A stretch of 47,233 nt of DNA from contig CANFHO010000008.1 of the NCBI GenBank assembly GCA_947447005.1, positions 1 through 47,233 on the forward strand. Direction: 5' to 3'. This document shows, one piece after another, positions 18,165 to 25,609 of this stretch. Numbering within the stretch: the stretch's first letter is position 1; each line of letters opens with the position of its first letter. Position numbers and translations under genes: made by a program. Source of the stretch: Chitinophagaceae bacterium (GTDB lineage: Bacteria; Bacteroidota; Bacteroidia; Chitinophagales; Chitinophagaceae). The notes under the pieces were generated by a model that worked only from the letters and a program-made list of their open reading frames with translations, had not been told where the DNA came from and made no database searches.

Positions 18165-20372
18165 TCATCTAATGTGAGAAGAGAGCTTTTTTAATTCAAC
18201 ATGACTATATAATCGTTCATTCATTCTTTTTAAGGAAGGGTATGAAATGGACCAATTCATTGGGTAGCTTTCTGTCTCTCCTTGTTTATATAGATTGATG
18301 ACATGATAGGTTATTTCTCCTTTATTGATTTCACCAAGATATTTATATAAGCGAAGGTTGTTGATATTTGTTTGACTTGAATAAGAACCAAGAATTGTTT
18401 TGATAGGAGCTGCAAGATCATTCACCAATGGATGCACTTTTTCAATCACTTCTTGTCCAGGAACTTCATTGGTGATATGTATAACATGAAAGCGAATTTT
18501 ACCAAAAGGATGGTTGTGTTGTAATGCTAATGAGTCGTTGATATTTTTCTGCAGCGCCAATATCATTTCATGGACTACCCCTGCACCTGAATTGTCGAAG
18601 TAACCTCCATCAACAAAATACTGATTCTTTATGCGTCCTGCAGGGCTAAAAAATGGAAACCTTGCCCCCAATGAAATTGATGTAGCAATCTTGATATCTT
18701 CATCATTGTTTATTTGATCAAGTACATCCAAACGGGTTCCAAATTGTTGTTTCTTTATTTTTATATTACTGATCACTGCGGGCACTCCATCTTGCATGCG
18801 AGTACTGTTGATGCAAATGATGGGCAAACGTTTTATATCATCCCTCGATTCTGTGAGCGATGAAAATGGTTGTTGCATAAATTCACCAATAGATTTTCCT
18901 TCATCAACATACATAAACCCACTCTCCAGAGCATCCGCCCGGTCTTTAACCAGGTGAAATGGAACAAAAGGTAATAACAGATCTGGCCCCATCAATCGTA
19001 CCAACGGAAAACTGAGAAAATCGTTTGACAGATACTTTTGGACATTTTGCAATTGGGCTGAATCTGCCTTTTGATTTAGGGTTGAATAAAAAGTCATATT
19101 TCCTAAACTCCCTCCAGATGCGCCAGATAAGCAAAAAAGGTGATCCTGAAATTTTCCTGATGTTTCAATATTAAGTTTCGTTAATACGGATGCTGTCCAG
19201 TATGCTGATCTTGAACCTCCACCGTCTGCCAGCACAAAGTATATTGGAAATTCTATTTGGCTTGAATCATTCAATATTGCCTTTTTTTCATTGATCCATT
19301 GTTGAAAATATTGTTCAAGGTCTGGCCGGTATTTTTGTTTATATAAATTTGTGTTTTGTGTAATCAGTTGAACATCGTGTGGCTCATTAAAAAATCCTGC
19401 TAGGATCAAGGCTGTTAAAAAAAGCACATGAAAATTAATTTTCAGTTTGATTGAAAACATGGACAAAATATTTCCTGCTCCCAGAAGAATTCCAAATGAC
19501 AACAAGATGATAGGCAGGGGGCTGATGTATCTTGCAAAATGAAGTGAAAAAATGGCTGTTACATAAATGGCAAGGGCCACAATTGAAAAGGTGCTAAACC
19601 AAAAGAAAATGTTTTTTTCTGTTTGCAACATGATTTCTCTATGTGCCTGATTTTCATTACTGTCCTTATCTGTAAATATCCATTTAATCAATTCATGATA
19701 AACCATTCTTTGTTTTGTAATGTGCAGCCAAGAAGCAATCTGATGGGTTTTAGTATTTGTTTCGCTGATTTTTCTTCTGGTAACTACAATGAAAAGAAAT
19801 CCCGTTTGTATGAAAAATAATAACACGATAAAAATTGTAATCCTGTTTGCATATATCATTCCAATGATAAGAATAAAGAAAAATAGCCACAAGAATTGTC
19901 TGTATTGAATGAGTGCTTTTCTATCATTCTTATTTTTTATCTTTTCAAAAAGCGGATGTAATAAATGAAAATGTATAATGCTTATTACAATGCAGATAAT
20001 CTGAACATAGCTTGCGTGTTGTTTAAATAGAATGAGGGCAAATGATATGATGATAGCAGTGAAACACGCAAATCCCAATATCCTCGGCATTTTGTATAAA
20101 GCGTCTTTTGCAATGCTGAAGAGCCGGTCGTCGTTGTATGCAATCAACCTCGAAGTATACCAGGTAACCAACACCCAAAAGATCAGTCCTATGATAAAAA
20201 AGAAACTGGTTTGCCTGGATCTCAGGCCTGTGATGATAATATCTTTACCCTGTAAAAATCCTGTAAAAAAAAGATAGCCCACTGCAACAAACAGAATTCC
20301 TGGCAGGAATAGTTTCAATACCTGCAATAATATGGCCAGTCTTTGAAGAAGGCTTTTGATGGTGAATTGCAC
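18165..20372 (-). CDS. Patatin-like phospholipase fused to a polytopic membrane domain
   Basis: The N-terminal 330 residues contain about nine hydrophobic helices (near 21-40, 57-76, 97-117, 122-140, 160-176, 178-197, 257-278, 284-302, 312-327). A soluble patatin domain follows: oxyanion loop DGGGSRSAYW (383-392), nucleophile Ser419 in GASGG, and Asp588 in VDGGYFDNSG. The Ser-Asp dyad is intact, so it should be a lipid acyl hydrolase held at the membrane. The start is GTG at 20372. Position just after obg, with an R3 heptad dyad between, suggests separate regulation. The role of the membrane part is unknown. Confidence 0.85.
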   Translation of the reverse strand: MQFTIKSLLQRLAILLQVLKLFLPGILFVAVGYLFFTGFLQGKDIIITGLRSRQTSFFFIIGLIFWVLVTWYTSRLIAYNDDRLFSIAKDALYKMPRILGFACFTAIIISFALILFKQHASYVQIICIVISIIHFHLLHPLFEKIKNKNDRKALIQYRQFLWLFFFILIIGMIYANRITIFIVLLFFIQTGFLFIVVTRRKISETNTKTHQIASWLHITKQRMVYHELIKWIFTDKDSNENQAHREIMLQTEKNIFFWFSTFSIVALAIYVTAIFSLHFARYISPLPIILLSFGILLGAGNILSMFSIKLKINFHVLFLTALILAGFFNEPHDVQLITQNTNLYKQKYRPDLEQYFQQWINEKKAILNDSSQIEFPIYFVLADGGGSRSAYWTASVLTKLNIETSGKFQDHLFCLSGASGGSLGNMTFYSTLNQKADSAQLQNVQKYLSNDFLSFPLVRLMGPDLLLPFVPFHLVKDRADALESGFMYVDEGKSIGEFMQQPFSSLTESRDDIKRLPIICINSTRMQDGVPAVISNIKIKKQQFGTRLDVLDQINNDEDIKIATSISLGARFPFFSPAGRIKNQYFVDGGYFDNSGAGVVHEMILALQKNINDSLALQHNHPFGKIRFHVIHITNEVPGQEVIEKVHPLVNDLAAPIKTILGSYSSQTNINNLRLYKYLGEINKGEITYHVINLYKQGETESYPMNWSISYPSLKRMNERLYSHVELKKLSSHIR

Positions 20373-20373
20373 T

Positions 20374-20459
20374 GGTTGTTGTTTAGTGTTGAGAGTATTA
20401 AGTTACTGAAATGTTTTTTCAAAACCCTCAATTCTCAATCTATAACCCTCAACCTTCCA
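20374..20459. repeat. Heptad dyad with CCCTCAA-type words (R3)
   Basis: The right arm (20423-20459) reads CCCTCAA, TTCTCAA, TCTATAA, CCCTCAA, CCTTCCA, a 7-bp rhythm. The left arm (20374-20404) carries the complementary GTTGAGAG-type words less regularly. The right arm overlaps the stop codon of obg (20449-20451), and the left arm lies just before the GTG start of the patatin gene. Confidence 0.65.
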
Positions 20460-21447
20460 CAGTCAACTCCTTCCACAAAAGATCCTTCAATTTCTGCAAT
20501 CCAATGCCTGATACAGAGGAAATGAAAAGATGTGGAATGTTTTTCGGAAGTTCTGCTGAAATAGCATCTTTCAATTCATCGTCGAGCATATCACATTTGC
20601 TGACAGCAATGATGAATTTTTTATCCAGCAATTCCGGGTTGTATTCTTCCAATTCATTGAAGAGAATCTCGAGTTCTTTTTTATGATCTTTGCTGTCTGC
20701 AGGAATCAAAAACAACAATACGGGGTTCCTTTCGATATGTCTTAAAAAACGATGTCCCAATCCGCGACCTTCAGCGGCACCTTCAATGATACCTGGAAGA
20801 TCTGCGATACAGAAAGACCTGCCTTCGCGGTATTCAACCATACCCAACTGAGGTGTTAGGGTAGTGAATGCATAATCTGCAATTTTGGGTTTTGCTGCAG
20901 TGATCGATGAGAGCAGTGTAGATTTGCCTGCGTTTGGAAACCCTACGAGTCCCACATCGGCCAATACTTTCAGTTCAAGCACCTTCCAACCTTCAGAACC
21001 ATTTTCTCCTGGTTGTGCATATTCAGGGGCCTGATTGGTAGCTGTGGCGAAATTCTTGTTTCCGAGTCCGCCTCTGCCACCTTTGATCCATACAATTTCC
21101 TGACCATCTTCCAGAATCTCCACTTCTTTATCTTCGGACTCTTCATCAATGGCAATGGTTCCTAAAGGAACTTCGATGATGATATCTTTTCCGTCTCTAC
21201 CGGTCATGTTGTTTTTGTTGCCACCCTGACCATCTTCAGCGATGACATTCTTATAATATCGTAAATGCAGCAGCGTCCATAGATGTTTATTGCCTCTAAG
21301 TACGATATGTCCACCCCGACCACCATCGCCACCATCTGGACCCGCCTGAGCGTTGAATTTGGTACGCATGAAGTGTTTACTCCCTGCTCCTCCGTGTCCG
21401 CTTTTGCAAAACACCCTGATCTGGTCAACAAAATTCGATTTTTCCAT
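20449..21447 (-). CDS. obg: GTPase Obg
   Basis: Obg is an essential ribosome-associated GTPase. The 332-residue protein has the glycine-rich Obg fold (1-160: GHGGAGSKHF, GGDGGRGG, GGRGGLGN), then the G domain with GFPNAGKST (169-177), DLPGIIEGAAEGRGLGH and SKCD. It lacks the optional OCT C-terminal domain, normal for the group. A predicted promoter starts in the octad array R4 and gives an almost leaderless message. Confidence 0.96.
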   Translation of the reverse strand: MEKSNFVDQIRVFCKSGHGGAGSKHFMRTKFNAQAGPDGGDGGRGGHIVLRGNKHLWTLLHLRYYKNVIAEDGQGGNKNNMTGRDGKDIIIEVPLGTIAIDEESEDKEVEILEDGQEIVWIKGGRGGLGNKNFATATNQAPEYAQPGENGSEGWKVLELKVLADVGLVGFPNAGKSTLLSSITAAKPKIADYAFTTLTPQLGMVEYREGRSFCIADLPGIIEGAAEGRGLGHRFLRHIERNPVLLFLIPADSKDHKKELEILFNELEEYNPELLDKKFIIAVSKCDMLDDELKDAISAELPKNIPHLFISSVSGIGLQKLKDLLWKELTVEG

Positions 21448-21454
21448 TAGGGGT

Positions 21455-21486
21455 GCAAGATAGGCTTAGTTAGGCAAAGAGGCAAA
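21455..21486 (-). promoter_or_regulatory. Predicted obg promoter with -33 box inside the octad array
   Basis: On the minus strand TTTG (21486-21483, part of an AGGCAAAG repeat) is followed after 20 nt by TATCTTGC (21462-21455), close to TAnnTTTG. The ATG at 21447 lies 7 nt further. Confidence 0.45.
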
Positions 21487-21577
21487 GAGGCAAGGAGGCA
21501 AGGAGTTTTTTTATTTTTATTTGTAAAATTCCAAAAGATTTATTTTTCCTCCTTGCCTCTTTGCCTCCTTGCCTTAA
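21470..21577. repeat. Inverted octad arrays, AGGCAAAG/AGGCAAGG words (R4)
   Basis: The left arm (21470-21504) is AGGCAAAG, AGGCAAAG, AGGCAAGG, AGGCAAGG: an 8-bp rhythm. The right arm (21548-21577) is the reverse complement of the same words. The centre of about 43 nt is A+T-rich. Unlike the other dyads it lies between two divergent genes, obg and the FtsB-like gene, so a terminator role is unlikely. Confidence 0.85.
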
Positions 21578-21582
21578 CTTTG
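21553..21582 (+). promoter_or_regulatory. Predicted ftsB-like promoter with -33 box inside the octad array
   Basis: TTG (21553-21555, within an array unit CCTTGCCT), a 19-nt spacer and TAACTTTG (21575-21582) match the consensus fully. The ATG at 21591 follows after 8 nt, implying a nearly leaderless message. Confidence 0.6.
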
Positions 21583-21590
21583 ACTATCAA

Positions 21591-21875
21591 ATGAAACTCA
21601 TCCGAATTTTCAGAAATAAATATCTCATCGCCACCATCTTTTTTGTGGTTTGGATGCTTTTTTTTGATCATAATAACATTTTCCTTCATTTTCAATACAA
21701 AAAGGAACTTAACGAGCTGACAGAAAGTAAAAGATTTTACAAGGAACAAATTGATAAGACCCGCAAGGATGTGGAACAGATCAAAACCAATCCGCATTGG
21801 ATGGAAAAGATTGCCCGTGAACAATATCTCATGAAAAAAGATGGAGAGGATGTTTTTCTGATCCGTGAAAAATAG
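21591..21875 (+). CDS. FtsB/DivIC-like septum formation initiator
   Basis: This 94-residue protein has one membrane helix (about 10-27, YLIATIFFVVWMLFFD) and a coiled coil (about 38-70, KKELNELTESKRFYKEQIDKTR) with NPHWMEKIAREQYLMKKDGEDVF at the end, the FtsB/DivIC pattern. It should act in the divisome at the septum. I start at ATG 21591 because a complete promoter ends 8 nt upstream; an earlier in-frame ATG at 21561 falls inside the repeat array. Confidence 0.88.
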   Translation: MKLIRIFRNKYLIATIFFVVWMLFFDHNNIFLHFQYKKELNELTESKRFYKEQIDKTRKDVEQIKTNPHWMEKIAREQYLMKKDGEDVFLIREK

Positions 21876-22032
21876 ATTCCTTCTTCGCAATATTTTTTAA
21901 CAAGCAGCGTTTTAATACCGAACGGGCCATTTACACGGCTATGTTTAAAACCATTCCATTCTCTTATCCTGTTAGTGATCATTAAATCCAACTATCCATG
22001 ACCGAATGTTTAACATTGGTAAATAGTTGATT

Positions 22033-22263
22033 ATGAACTCATTAATATGTGAATCTATGTTACGTTATTTGTATAACGAGATGTCTGCGGAGGAATCAAA
22101 TCATTTTCTTTTTTTCCTTGAAAACAATCCTGCTTCAATGGAACAGTTCAATGCCCTGAAAGAGGGACTTGAATATTTGTCTATGGTTTCTCACGGACCA
22201 AGCAGAAGATCAATCGACAGAATTATGTCTTATGCTTCAATCGATGGCATCAGTATGCAATAA
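22033..22263 (+). CDS. Small protein of unknown function
   Basis: The 76-residue product begins MNSLICESMLRYLYNEMSAE. The opening (L..YLYNEMS.EES..F..FLE) looks like the N-terminal zinc-finger-like part of anti-sigma factors, but only one Cys is present and there is no membrane helix, so I do not assign that role. An alternative TTG start two codons upstream exists. It lies 32 nt before nth on the same strand. Upstream, AATGTT-T-AACATT (22005-22017) is a short palindrome that might be an operator. Confidence 0.6.
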   Translation: MNSLICESMLRYLYNEMSAEESNHFLFFLENNPASMEQFNALKEGLEYLSMVSHGPSRRSIDRIMSYASIDGISMQ

Positions 22264-22295
22264 TTGATTTCGTTGTATTTTCGCACTTTTAGGCT

Positions 22296-22928
22296 ATGAC
22301 CAGAAAAGAGCGATACGCGACAGTTATTGATTATTTTCAGAAGAATATCCCCGAGGCAGAAACAGAGTTATTGTATGATAACCCATTTCAGTTGCTTGTT
22401 GCAGTAATTTTATCAGCTCAATGCACAGATAAACGGGTAAACCTTACCACCCCTGCCATTTTTCAAGAATTTCCGGGTCCCGCTGAATTGGCAGCCACTG
22501 ATTTCGACACCCTTTTTCCGCTTATTCGCAGCATTTCTTACCCCAACAACAAAACCAAGCACCTGATTGGCATGGCAAACATGTTGATGTCTGATTTTGG
22601 CGGAGAAGTTCCCATGACAGTAGACGAACTGGTAAAGCTACCAGGTGTTGGCAGGAAAACTGCCAATGTAATCACTTCAGTGATTGATCAACAGCCTAAT
22701 ATGGCAGTAGATACCCATGTATTCAGAGTTTCAGCCAGACTCAAACTGACACGGGGAGCTACAACACCCTTGGCTGCAGAAAAACAATTGATTGCAAATA
22801 TCCCCCCTGAACTTGTTCATAAAGCCCATCATTGGCTGATTCTGCATGGTCGGTATACTTGCCTCGCCCGTAACCCTAAATGTGATCAGTGTGGTTTGAC
22901 AGAAGTGTGTGGGTTTTATAGAGGATAG
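22296..22928 (+). CDS. nth: Endonuclease III
   Basis: Nth removes oxidised pyrimidines and cuts at AP sites. The 210-residue protein has the helix-hairpin-helix LPGVGRKTANVI with catalytic Lys121, the catalytic Asp139 in VDTHVFRVSARL, and the 4Fe-4S ligands Cys189, 196, 199 and 205 in the C-x6-C-x2-C-x5-C spacing. All functional residues are present. The stop codon is itself the first base group of heptad array R5. Confidence 0.95.
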   Translation: MTRKERYATVIDYFQKNIPEAETELLYDNPFQLLVAVILSAQCTDKRVNLTTPAIFQEFPGPAELAATDFDTLFPLIRSISYPNNKTKHLIGMANMLMSDFGGEVPMTVDELVKLPGVGRKTANVITSVIDQQPNMAVDTHVFRVSARLKLTRGATTPLAAEKQLIANIPPELVHKAHHWLILHGRYTCLARNPKCDQCGLTEVCGFYRG

Positions 22929-23012
22929 AAGTTAGAGGTTAGGAGTTAGGTTTTTATCTTGAAAAAACAGATATTTATATATATCTAACTCCTAACTTCT
23001 AACCCCTAACTA
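22923..23012. repeat. Heptad dyad with AAGTTAG/CTAACTC words (R5)
   Basis: The left arm (about 22925-22951) reads AAGTTAG, AGGTTAG, GAGTTAG; the right arm (about 22984-23012) reads CTAACTC, CTAACTT, CTAACCC, CTAACTA. The arms are reverse complements. The left arm starts at the nth stop codon, and the right arm ends 7 nt before the MFS start codon. Confidence 0.8.
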
Positions 23013-23019
23013 CTTATTT

Positions 23020-24255
23020 ATGAAGCCAACCCTCCGCATTCAGCTTTCACTCATGATGTTCATGCAATTCTTTGTTTGGGGTGCATGGTACGGACAAATG
23101 AGCAAGTACATGACCGACAAATTGCATGCTACAGGAGATCAGGTAGGCAATGCATATGCAGCATTTTCTATTGCTATGATTGTTGCACCGTTCTTTGTGG
23201 GGATGCTGGCTGACAGATATTTTCAGGCACAGAAAGTTTTGGGTGTATTGAACCTTTTGGGTGCTGCCACACTGTTTGTTCTTACCAAAACAACTGATCC
23301 GGATCTTTTCTTTTGGGTGATGTTGCTATATTGTATTTCTTTCACTCCCACCATTGCTTTGGCCAACTCTATTTCAATGCGTGTGATGAGCAATCCTGAA
23401 AAGGAATTTCCTGCCATCCGCGTTTTTGGAACCATCGCATGGATTGTTGTTGTAAACCTTGTTGGTTTTCTGGGGGTTGGTGACAAGGTTGAAATTTTTC
23501 AGATTGCCATGATTGCAGCTGCTTTCTTAGGTGTAATGGCTTTCTTTCTTCCAGCAACTCCTCCAACCGCAACTGGCAAAACAAGCTTTGCGCAAATCAT
23601 AGGAAAGGATGCTTTTGTGTTGTTTAAAGACAGGTCCTTTCTGGTTTTCTTTATATCTTCTATCCTGATTTGTATTCCACTTTCATTTTATTATGCATGG
23701 GCCAATCCATCCTTGACAGATTCATACAAGGCGGCATTCCCAACTGCTGATCCAACAAGTTTTAAGATTGAAAATATCATGTCGCTCGGACAAGTTTCAG
23801 AAGTGCTGTTCATGTTGTTGTTGCCATTGGTGTACAGGAAATTGGGTGTAAAGAATATTTTGTTGATCGGACTCGTAGCATGGATTACACGTTTTGCATT
23901 CTTTGGATATGGCGATGCCGGGAGCAGTACATGGATGTTATATGCAGCTATTTTACTGCATGGCGTATGTTATGATTTCTTTTTTGTTACTGGACAAATC
24001 TATACTGATAACAAAGCAGGAGAGAAGATAAAATCTCAGGCCCAAGGTTTGATTGCGCTTGCCACATATGGTGTAGGAATGTTTATTGGATCGGTGATTT
24101 CAGGAAAAGTGAAAGATGCTTACACGCATGCAAATGCAGCAGGAGTGCAGACAACACATTGGTTAAACGTATGGCTTGTTCCTGCAGGTATTGCTGCTGT
24201 TATATTGGTTTTATTTCTTTTGTTTTTTAAAAATACAAAGACAACAACAGATTAA
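23020..24255 (+). CDS. MFS transporter, nucleoside:H+ symporter (NupG/XapB)-like
   Basis: The 411-residue protein has twelve predicted membrane helices and starts MKPTLRIQLSLMMFMQFFVWGAWYG, a pattern typical of the NHS branch of the major facilitator superfamily, with DRYF after helix 2. Family members carry nucleosides, but many Bacteroidota copies sit with sugar-type dehydrogenases, as here with a Gfo/Idh/MocA gene 42 nt downstream; a sugar or cyclitol cargo is possible. Confidence 0.82.
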   Translation: MKPTLRIQLSLMMFMQFFVWGAWYGQMSKYMTDKLHATGDQVGNAYAAFSIAMIVAPFFVGMLADRYFQAQKVLGVLNLLGAATLFVLTKTTDPDLFFWVMLLYCISFTPTIALANSISMRVMSNPEKEFPAIRVFGTIAWIVVVNLVGFLGVGDKVEIFQIAMIAAAFLGVMAFFLPATPPTATGKTSFAQIIGKDAFVLFKDRSFLVFFISSILICIPLSFYYAWANPSLTDSYKAAFPTADPTSFKIENIMSLGQVSEVLFMLLLPLVYRKLGVKNILLIGLVAWITRFAFFGYGDAGSSTWMLYAAILLHGVCYDFFFVTGQIYTDNKAGEKIKSQAQGLIALATYGVGMFIGSVISGKVKDAYTHANAAGVQTTHWLNVWLVPAGIAAVILVLFLLFFKNTKTTTD

Positions 24256-24297
24256 ACATCTTAAACTTCTTCAACCACTTAAACCCCTTCAACTCTT
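24253..24297. repeat. Single 9-bp word array, CTTAAAC/CTTCAAC (R6)
   Basis: Between the MFS stop and the dehydrogenase ATG the whole gap reads CTTAAAC, TTCTTCAAC, CACTTAAAC, CCCTTCAAC, TCTT, a roughly 9-bp rhythm alternating TTAAAC and TTCAAC. No inverted partner is seen. The array starts at the stop codon and ends at the next ATG. Confidence 0.6.
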
Positions 24298-25488
24298 ATG
24301 GTAAAACTCGCCATGCTCGGATCTGGCTTCATCGGCAGGTTCTATGCAGATTCAATTCAAGGACTTCGGAGCAAAGATAAAATAGTGATGATATATTCAA
24401 GGCGTGATGAGCAGGCCAAGAAATTTGCTGAAGATTATACCTGTGATCATTTCACAACAGATCTTGAGGCAGCAATTGCTCATCCGGATGTTGACATGGT
24501 ATGCATTGCGCTTCCAAACAACTTACATGAGGAAGCAGTTATGTTGTGTTGCAAGCATAAAAAAGCAGTGATGACAACCAAGCCTCTTGGTAGAAATGCC
24601 AGTGAAGCTAAACGCATGTTGGATGCTGTTGAGCAGGCAGGAATATTCAATGGTTACCTGGAAGATCTTGTATACACGCCAAAGTTTATCAAGGCATTGG
24701 ATAGTGTTAAGAAAGGTGCACTTGGAAAGATATTATGGGCAAAATCGCGCGAAGCGCATCCTGGTCCGCACAGCGAGTGGTTCTGGGATCTTGAGATTGC
24801 AGGAGGAGGCTGCATGTTGGATTTAGGTTGTCATTGTGTGGAGATCACCCGAAGTTATATTGGTAAAGACATTAAACCAGTTGAAGTCATGTGTTGGGCA
24901 GATACCCAGGTGAAGCCTATCCCTGCAGAAGATCATGCCATTGCCTTGGTAAAATATGAAAATGGGGCCATCGGACAGTTTGAAGTGAGCTGGACATTCC
25001 GGGGAGGATTGGATTTGCGAGATGAGGTTATGGGATCTGAAGGAACGATTTGGGTAAATAGTTTTTTGCGCACCGGATTTGACATGTTTACAACTGGCAA
25101 GGGGGCTGATTATGTAGCAGAGAAAGCTGAAACGAATACAGGGTGGTTATTCCCCGTGGGCGATGAATTGAATGAATTGGGCTACAATCATATGTTTACT
25201 GATATGTTCAATGCATTTGAAAACGGCACACAACCACGTGAGGTTTTTTATGATGGTTATATTGTGAATGCAGTATTGGATGCAGCTTACAAGAGTAACA
25301 AGACTAAAAAATGGGAACCGGTGGACCTTGAAGTCTGGCGCGGCCTGGAAGGTGTCACCAAAGATTCTGTCTATGTTGATTTTGATGCAGATCATTATTT
25401 GGTGAAGGAAGAAATCACACACTATGGGGCTAAAAAACTTATTCTGAAAGAGAAGGTTTCAGGGAAGATAGTAGAGAGGATTTGTTAA
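24298..25488 (+). CDS. Gfo/Idh/MocA-family NAD(P)-dependent dehydrogenase
   Basis: The 396-residue protein has the Rossmann motif GSGFIG (8-13), the LPNNLH segment (72-77) and Lys95-Pro96 in TTKPLG, where Lys is catalytic in the family, followed by the C-terminal alpha/beta domain (GGGCMLDLGCHCVEI with the usual His). Members oxidise or reduce sugars, inositols or their derivatives; the substrate cannot be read here. Position after the MFS gene suggests uptake plus first catabolic step. Confidence 0.87.
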   Translation: MVKLAMLGSGFIGRFYADSIQGLRSKDKIVMIYSRRDEQAKKFAEDYTCDHFTTDLEAAIAHPDVDMVCIALPNNLHEEAVMLCCKHKKAVMTTKPLGRNASEAKRMLDAVEQAGIFNGYLEDLVYTPKFIKALDSVKKGALGKILWAKSREAHPGPHSEWFWDLEIAGGGCMLDLGCHCVEITRSYIGKDIKPVEVMCWADTQVKPIPAEDHAIALVKYENGAIGQFEVSWTFRGGLDLRDEVMGSEGTIWVNSFLRTGFDMFTTGKGADYVAEKAETNTGWLFPVGDELNELGYNHMFTDMFNAFENGTQPREVFYDGYIVNAVLDAAYKSNKTKKWEPVDLEVWRGLEGVTKDSVYVDFDADHYLVKEEITHYGAKKLILKEKVSGKIVERIC

Positions 25489-25495
25489 GGCACTA

Positions 25496-25608
25496 GGTAA
25501 AAGAGAAAAGTGAAGAGTGAAGAGTGAAGAATGGAACTGAATTAAGTACTCCCCATCTTTCACTTTTCACTTTTCTCTTTTCTCTTTTCTCTCTTTGCCT
25601 CTTTCCCT
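25496..25608. repeat. Inverted heptad arrays, AAAAGAG/AAAAGTG/AAGAGTG words (R7)
   Basis: The left arm (25498-25531) reads AAAAGAG, AAAAGTG, AAGAGTG, AAGAGTG, AAGAATG. The right arm (25556-25608) is complementary (CACTTTT, CTCTTTT words) and then switches to the GCCTCTTT word seen in R4 and R11. A core of about 25 nt separates them, flanked by ATGG and CCCAT. It fills the gap between the convergent dehydrogenase and korA genes. Confidence 0.85.
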
Positions 25609-25609
25609 A

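Noticed and set aside
21470-21577. R4 as a transcription terminator
   Set aside because: It lies between divergent genes, upstream of both, and holds likely promoter boxes.
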